In this document: piece by piece, positions 6,148 to 7,765 of the stretch
Numbering within the stretch: position 1 is the first letter of the stretch
Layout of the letters: each line of letters opens with the position of its first letter
Origin: Chitinophagaceae bacterium
GTDB taxonomy: Bacteria > Bacteroidota > Bacteroidia > Chitinophagales > Chitinophagaceae
Assembly: GCA_008080615.1 (NCBI GenBank)
Contig: VIKJ01000049.1
Location: 1 to 7,765 of the forward strand
Reading direction: 5' to 3'
DNA: 7,765 nucleotides
The notes under the pieces: generated by a model
The model's input: the letters and a program-made list of their open reading frames with translations, nothing else
Databases searched by the model: none
What the model was told of the DNA's origin: nothing
Program-made: the position numbers and the translations under genes

Positions 6148-6438
6148 ATGCAAAAATTTCAGGCAATCATCAAGTTTACAATGGATGAGGCATTTATGTC
6201 TTTTGTGCCCGCCCATAGAACCTATATTAATTACTTAATTAATAAGGGTATTGTAGATTGTTATGCTGTGAGTATGGAAAGTCAAACTTGTTGGATTACG
6301 CTAAATACAACAGATAAAGAAAAAGCCGACCAATATTTAGTTAAATCTCCTTTGTACAAATATTGGACCTATGAAATTGAAGAGCTATTTGTGTATGATA
6401 GTCAACATTATCGTCTTCCTGCTGTTCAATTGAATTAA
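6148..6438 (+). CDS. Small muconolactone-isomerase/YciI-like dimeric alpha-beta barrel protein, function unknown
   Basis: The 97-residue product has an alternating strand-helix pattern: a strand at MQKFQAIIKFT (1-11), a helix at FVPAHRTYINYLINKGIV (19-36), strands at CYAVSME (38-44) and TCWITLN (47-53), a helix at DKEKADQYLVKSP (56-68), and a strand at YWTYEIEELFVY (72-83). This order, and the segment SPLYKYWTYEIEEL, resembling the LPLFPYMDIEV end of muconolactone isomerase, point to the ferredoxin-like dimeric barrel superfamily. No aromatic-degradation gene lies nearby, so a beta-ketoadipate role is not supported; these folds have many other uses. An in-frame ATG at 6118 would add ten residues (MCYFICKLLQ) unlike the family, so 6148 is preferred. 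The TlpA-like gene follows 31 bases downstream on the same strand and may be co-transcribed. No signal peptide or membrane segment is seen. Confidence 0.75.
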   Translation: MQKFQAIIKFTMDEAFMSFVPAHRTYINYLINKGIVDCYAVSMESQTCWITLNTTDKEKADQYLVKSPLYKYWTYEIEELFVYDSQHYRLPAVQLN

Positions 6439-6469
6439 ATTTTCTATTTTTCTTGCTTAACTTATTACT

Positions 6470-7690
6470 ATGAAAAAAATACTTATTGTTATCAGTGCAT
6501 TTATTGGCACTGTTATTATGGCCAATGCACAACATCCTGTTTCGATTGTAGGTAAATGGAGGGGCTCACTTATAGGATTTAATAACGCACTAATCCCTTT
6601 CAACTTTGAATTTGTTGCCACAAAAAAAGATACTACGCTCTATTTTATCAACGGTAAAGAATTGTATTATGGAGGAAAACTAATTCGTAAAAACGATAGT
6701 ATCATGGTAGCCATTAATCAATTTGACACCGAGCTTGCACTGAGTGTTCAAAAAAATTCAACTCTACTTGGATTTTGGAGAAAACAAAATGGAGCAGGCG
6801 CTCCTACTCCTATTGAGGCGAGTAAAGAAAATATTTCAAGATTCAAATCAACCCAAATTCAGCCAACGAATAATATCAGTGGTAAATATGATGTAATATT
6901 TACCAACGATACTGGCAAACAAACCAAAGCAGTAGGATTATTTGAACAAAACGGTTCTCAAATTGGGCTTACTTTTTTAAGAGCATCTGGTGACTCTCGT
7001 TTTTCGGAAGGTATCATCAACGGGAACCAATTGTTTAGCTCTGTTTTTATTGGGTATTCTCCACTTTTATTTACAGGTATTATAAATGCAGATGGCAGTA
7101 TAGCAGGTGAACAAATTGGATTAAAAAGTAAATTGAATTTTGTTGCTGTAAAAAACAAGGATGCTCAATTAAGCAATACAACAAAAGCCAATTCACTAAC
7201 CAAGGATAATCAACCTTTTAATTTTTCTTTCCGCAATATTCAAGGAAAACTTGTATCATTATCGGATGCTCGCTATAAAAACAAGGCAGTAATTGTAACG
7301 ATTGGTGGTACTTGGTGTCCCAACTGTGCAGACGAAGCCATGTTCTTAACTAACTGGTTTAAAAAGAATCAACAAAGAGGAATAGAAATTATTACTATTC
7401 AATTTGAAGCAGTAAATGATTTTGCTTACGCACAACAACAAATGAAGCGATTTAAACAGCGTTTTAATATTCCATACGAACAGGTTTTTGGTGGATTAGC
7501 CAATAATGATAGCGTATTAGAAGCATTGCCTTCATTAGCTGAATTCAAAGCCTTCCCTACAACTTTATTTTTAAACAAAAAAGGCGCTTTAGTAAAAATT
7601 AATTCCGGTTTTGCTGGGCCAGCTACGGGTAAATTTCATACCGACTTAATAAAAGAGTTCAACGAAATTGTTGATGAATTACTTCAATAA
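6470..7690 (+). CDS. Exported TlpA-like thiol-disulfide oxidoreductase with a beta-rich N-terminal region
   Basis: This 406-residue protein starts with a Sec signal peptide (KK, hydrophobic stretch 4-18, likely cleavage after ANA at 20, leaving Gln21), so it acts in the periplasm. Residues about 24-230 are beta-rich and look like two successive modules, each opening with a G-K-W/Y pattern (GKWRGSL at 28 and GKYDVIF at 138). The second contains GDSRFSEG (174-181) and LFTGIINADGSIAGE (200-214). The C-terminal domain (about 245-406) is a TlpA/AhpC-type thioredoxin fold: TWCPNC (281-286) with redox cysteines C283 and C286, the FE motif in TIQFEAVNDFAYA (309-321), and the cis-proline block AFPTTLFL (361-368, P363), then GFAGPATGKFH (380-390). 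Such proteins reduce or exchange disulfides in exported proteins; partner and direction cannot be told. No lipobox Cys follows the signal, so it is probably soluble. The upstream spacer has TATTTTTC, one mismatch from a -7 box. Confidence 0.92.
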   Translation: MKKILIVISAFIGTVIMANAQHPVSIVGKWRGSLIGFNNALIPFNFEFVATKKDTTLYFINGKELYYGGKLIRKNDSIMVAINQFDTELALSVQKNSTLLGFWRKQNGAGAPTPIEASKENISRFKSTQIQPTNNISGKYDVIFTNDTGKQTKAVGLFEQNGSQIGLTFLRASGDSRFSEGIINGNQLFSSVFIGYSPLLFTGIINADGSIAGEQIGLKSKLNFVAVKNKDAQLSNTTKANSLTKDNQPFNFSFRNIQGKLVSLSDARYKNKAVIVTIGGTWCPNCADEAMFLTNWFKKNQQRGIEIITIQFEAVNDFAYAQQQMKRFKQRFNIPYEQVFGGLANNDSVLEALPSLAEFKAFPTTLFLNKKGALVKINSGFAGPATGKFHTDLIKEFNEIVDELLQ

Positions 7691-7738
7691 AAAATCCCCG
7701 CAGTTGCGCATAGGCGTCAAGCTAAAGTTTGGATTTTT
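7690..7738. terminator. Long-loop inverted repeat after the TlpA-like gene, possible bidirectional terminator
   Basis: AAAAATCC (7690-7697) is complementary to GGATTTTT (7731-7738), with 33 bases between; the left arm begins in the stop codon of the TlpA-like gene. On the plus strand a T-rich tail follows, ending the right arm. The enclosed sequence is distinctly richer in G and C than its surroundings. The loop is long for an intrinsic terminator and has only weak internal pairing (CGCA/TGCG at 7699-7708), so confidence is low. Confidence 0.3.
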
Positions 7739-7765
7739 CTTATTAATTCGGTTATATTTTGTCGA

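Noticed and set aside
6425..6434. Perfect palindrome TTCAATTGAA at the end of the 6148 gene
   Set aside because: CAATTG-centred palindromes recur by chance in this AT-rich window, and this one overlaps the last codons of a coding region.
6341..6535. 64-codon minus-strand ORF across the 6148 gene and the TlpA-like gene
   Set aside because: It is antisense to two supported genes and low in complexity (Asn/Lys/Ser-rich), with no domain-like pattern.
6958..7158. 66-codon minus-strand ORF inside the TlpA-like gene
   Set aside because: It is antisense to the conserved beta-rich module and has no independent support.
1..7765. A defence island, biosynthetic cluster, prophage or CRISPR system
   Set aside because: No spaced repeats, cas, restriction, phage, complete transposase or clustered biosynthetic genes were found; the content is ordinary housekeeping and metabolism.

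Overview
This is an AT-rich, gene-dense chromosomal segment with housekeeping and metabolic content. Protein sequences, the lack of Shine-Dalgarno motifs and TAnnTTTG-type -7 boxes just upstream of start codons suggest a Bacteroidota member. The carboxylase, DUF6580, DUF486 and TlpA-like proteins look most like those of Chitinophagaceae-type bacteria; that family-level placement is inference from recalled sequence patterns. No gap exceeds about 125 bases. No rRNA, tRNA, CRISPR array, phage gene or complete insertion sequence is visible.

Layout. Positions 1-1051 (minus) hold the N-terminal two thirds of a GMC-family FAD oxidoreductase that runs off the window. Diverging from it, 1105-2733 (plus) encodes a carboxyltransferase beta subunit most like methylcrotonyl-CoA carboxylase, followed 23 bases later by ribonuclease HI (2757-3227). 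Two minus-strand genes come next: a DUF6580 membrane protein (3330-3893) and class I mannose-6-phosphate isomerase (3970-5178). A 64-base divergent spacer separates manA from a YraN/UPF0102 nuclease-fold protein (5243-5602). That gene ends at a clear intrinsic terminator, whose stem also contains the stop codon of a convergent DUF486 membrane protein (5690-6022, minus). After a 125-base divergent spacer with an inverted repeat come a small muconolactone-isomerase-like protein (6148-6438) and an exported TlpA-like thioredoxin-fold protein with a long beta-rich N-terminal region (6470-7690). The last 75 bases hold an inverted repeat and possibly the tail of a convergent gene.

The genes do not form one pathway. 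The likely co-transcribed pairs are carboxylase-rnhA and small barrel protein-TlpA, judged from strand and spacing only. Three starts are placed downstream of the longest possible ORF start (manA, yraN and the 6148 gene), because family alignment begins there and, for manA/yraN, because the longer versions would overlap head to head. I found no convincing new multi-gene system. The items most worth a second look are the uncharacterised DUF6580 protein, the TlpA-like N-terminal region, the 6071-6100 inverted repeat and the right-hand edge of the window.
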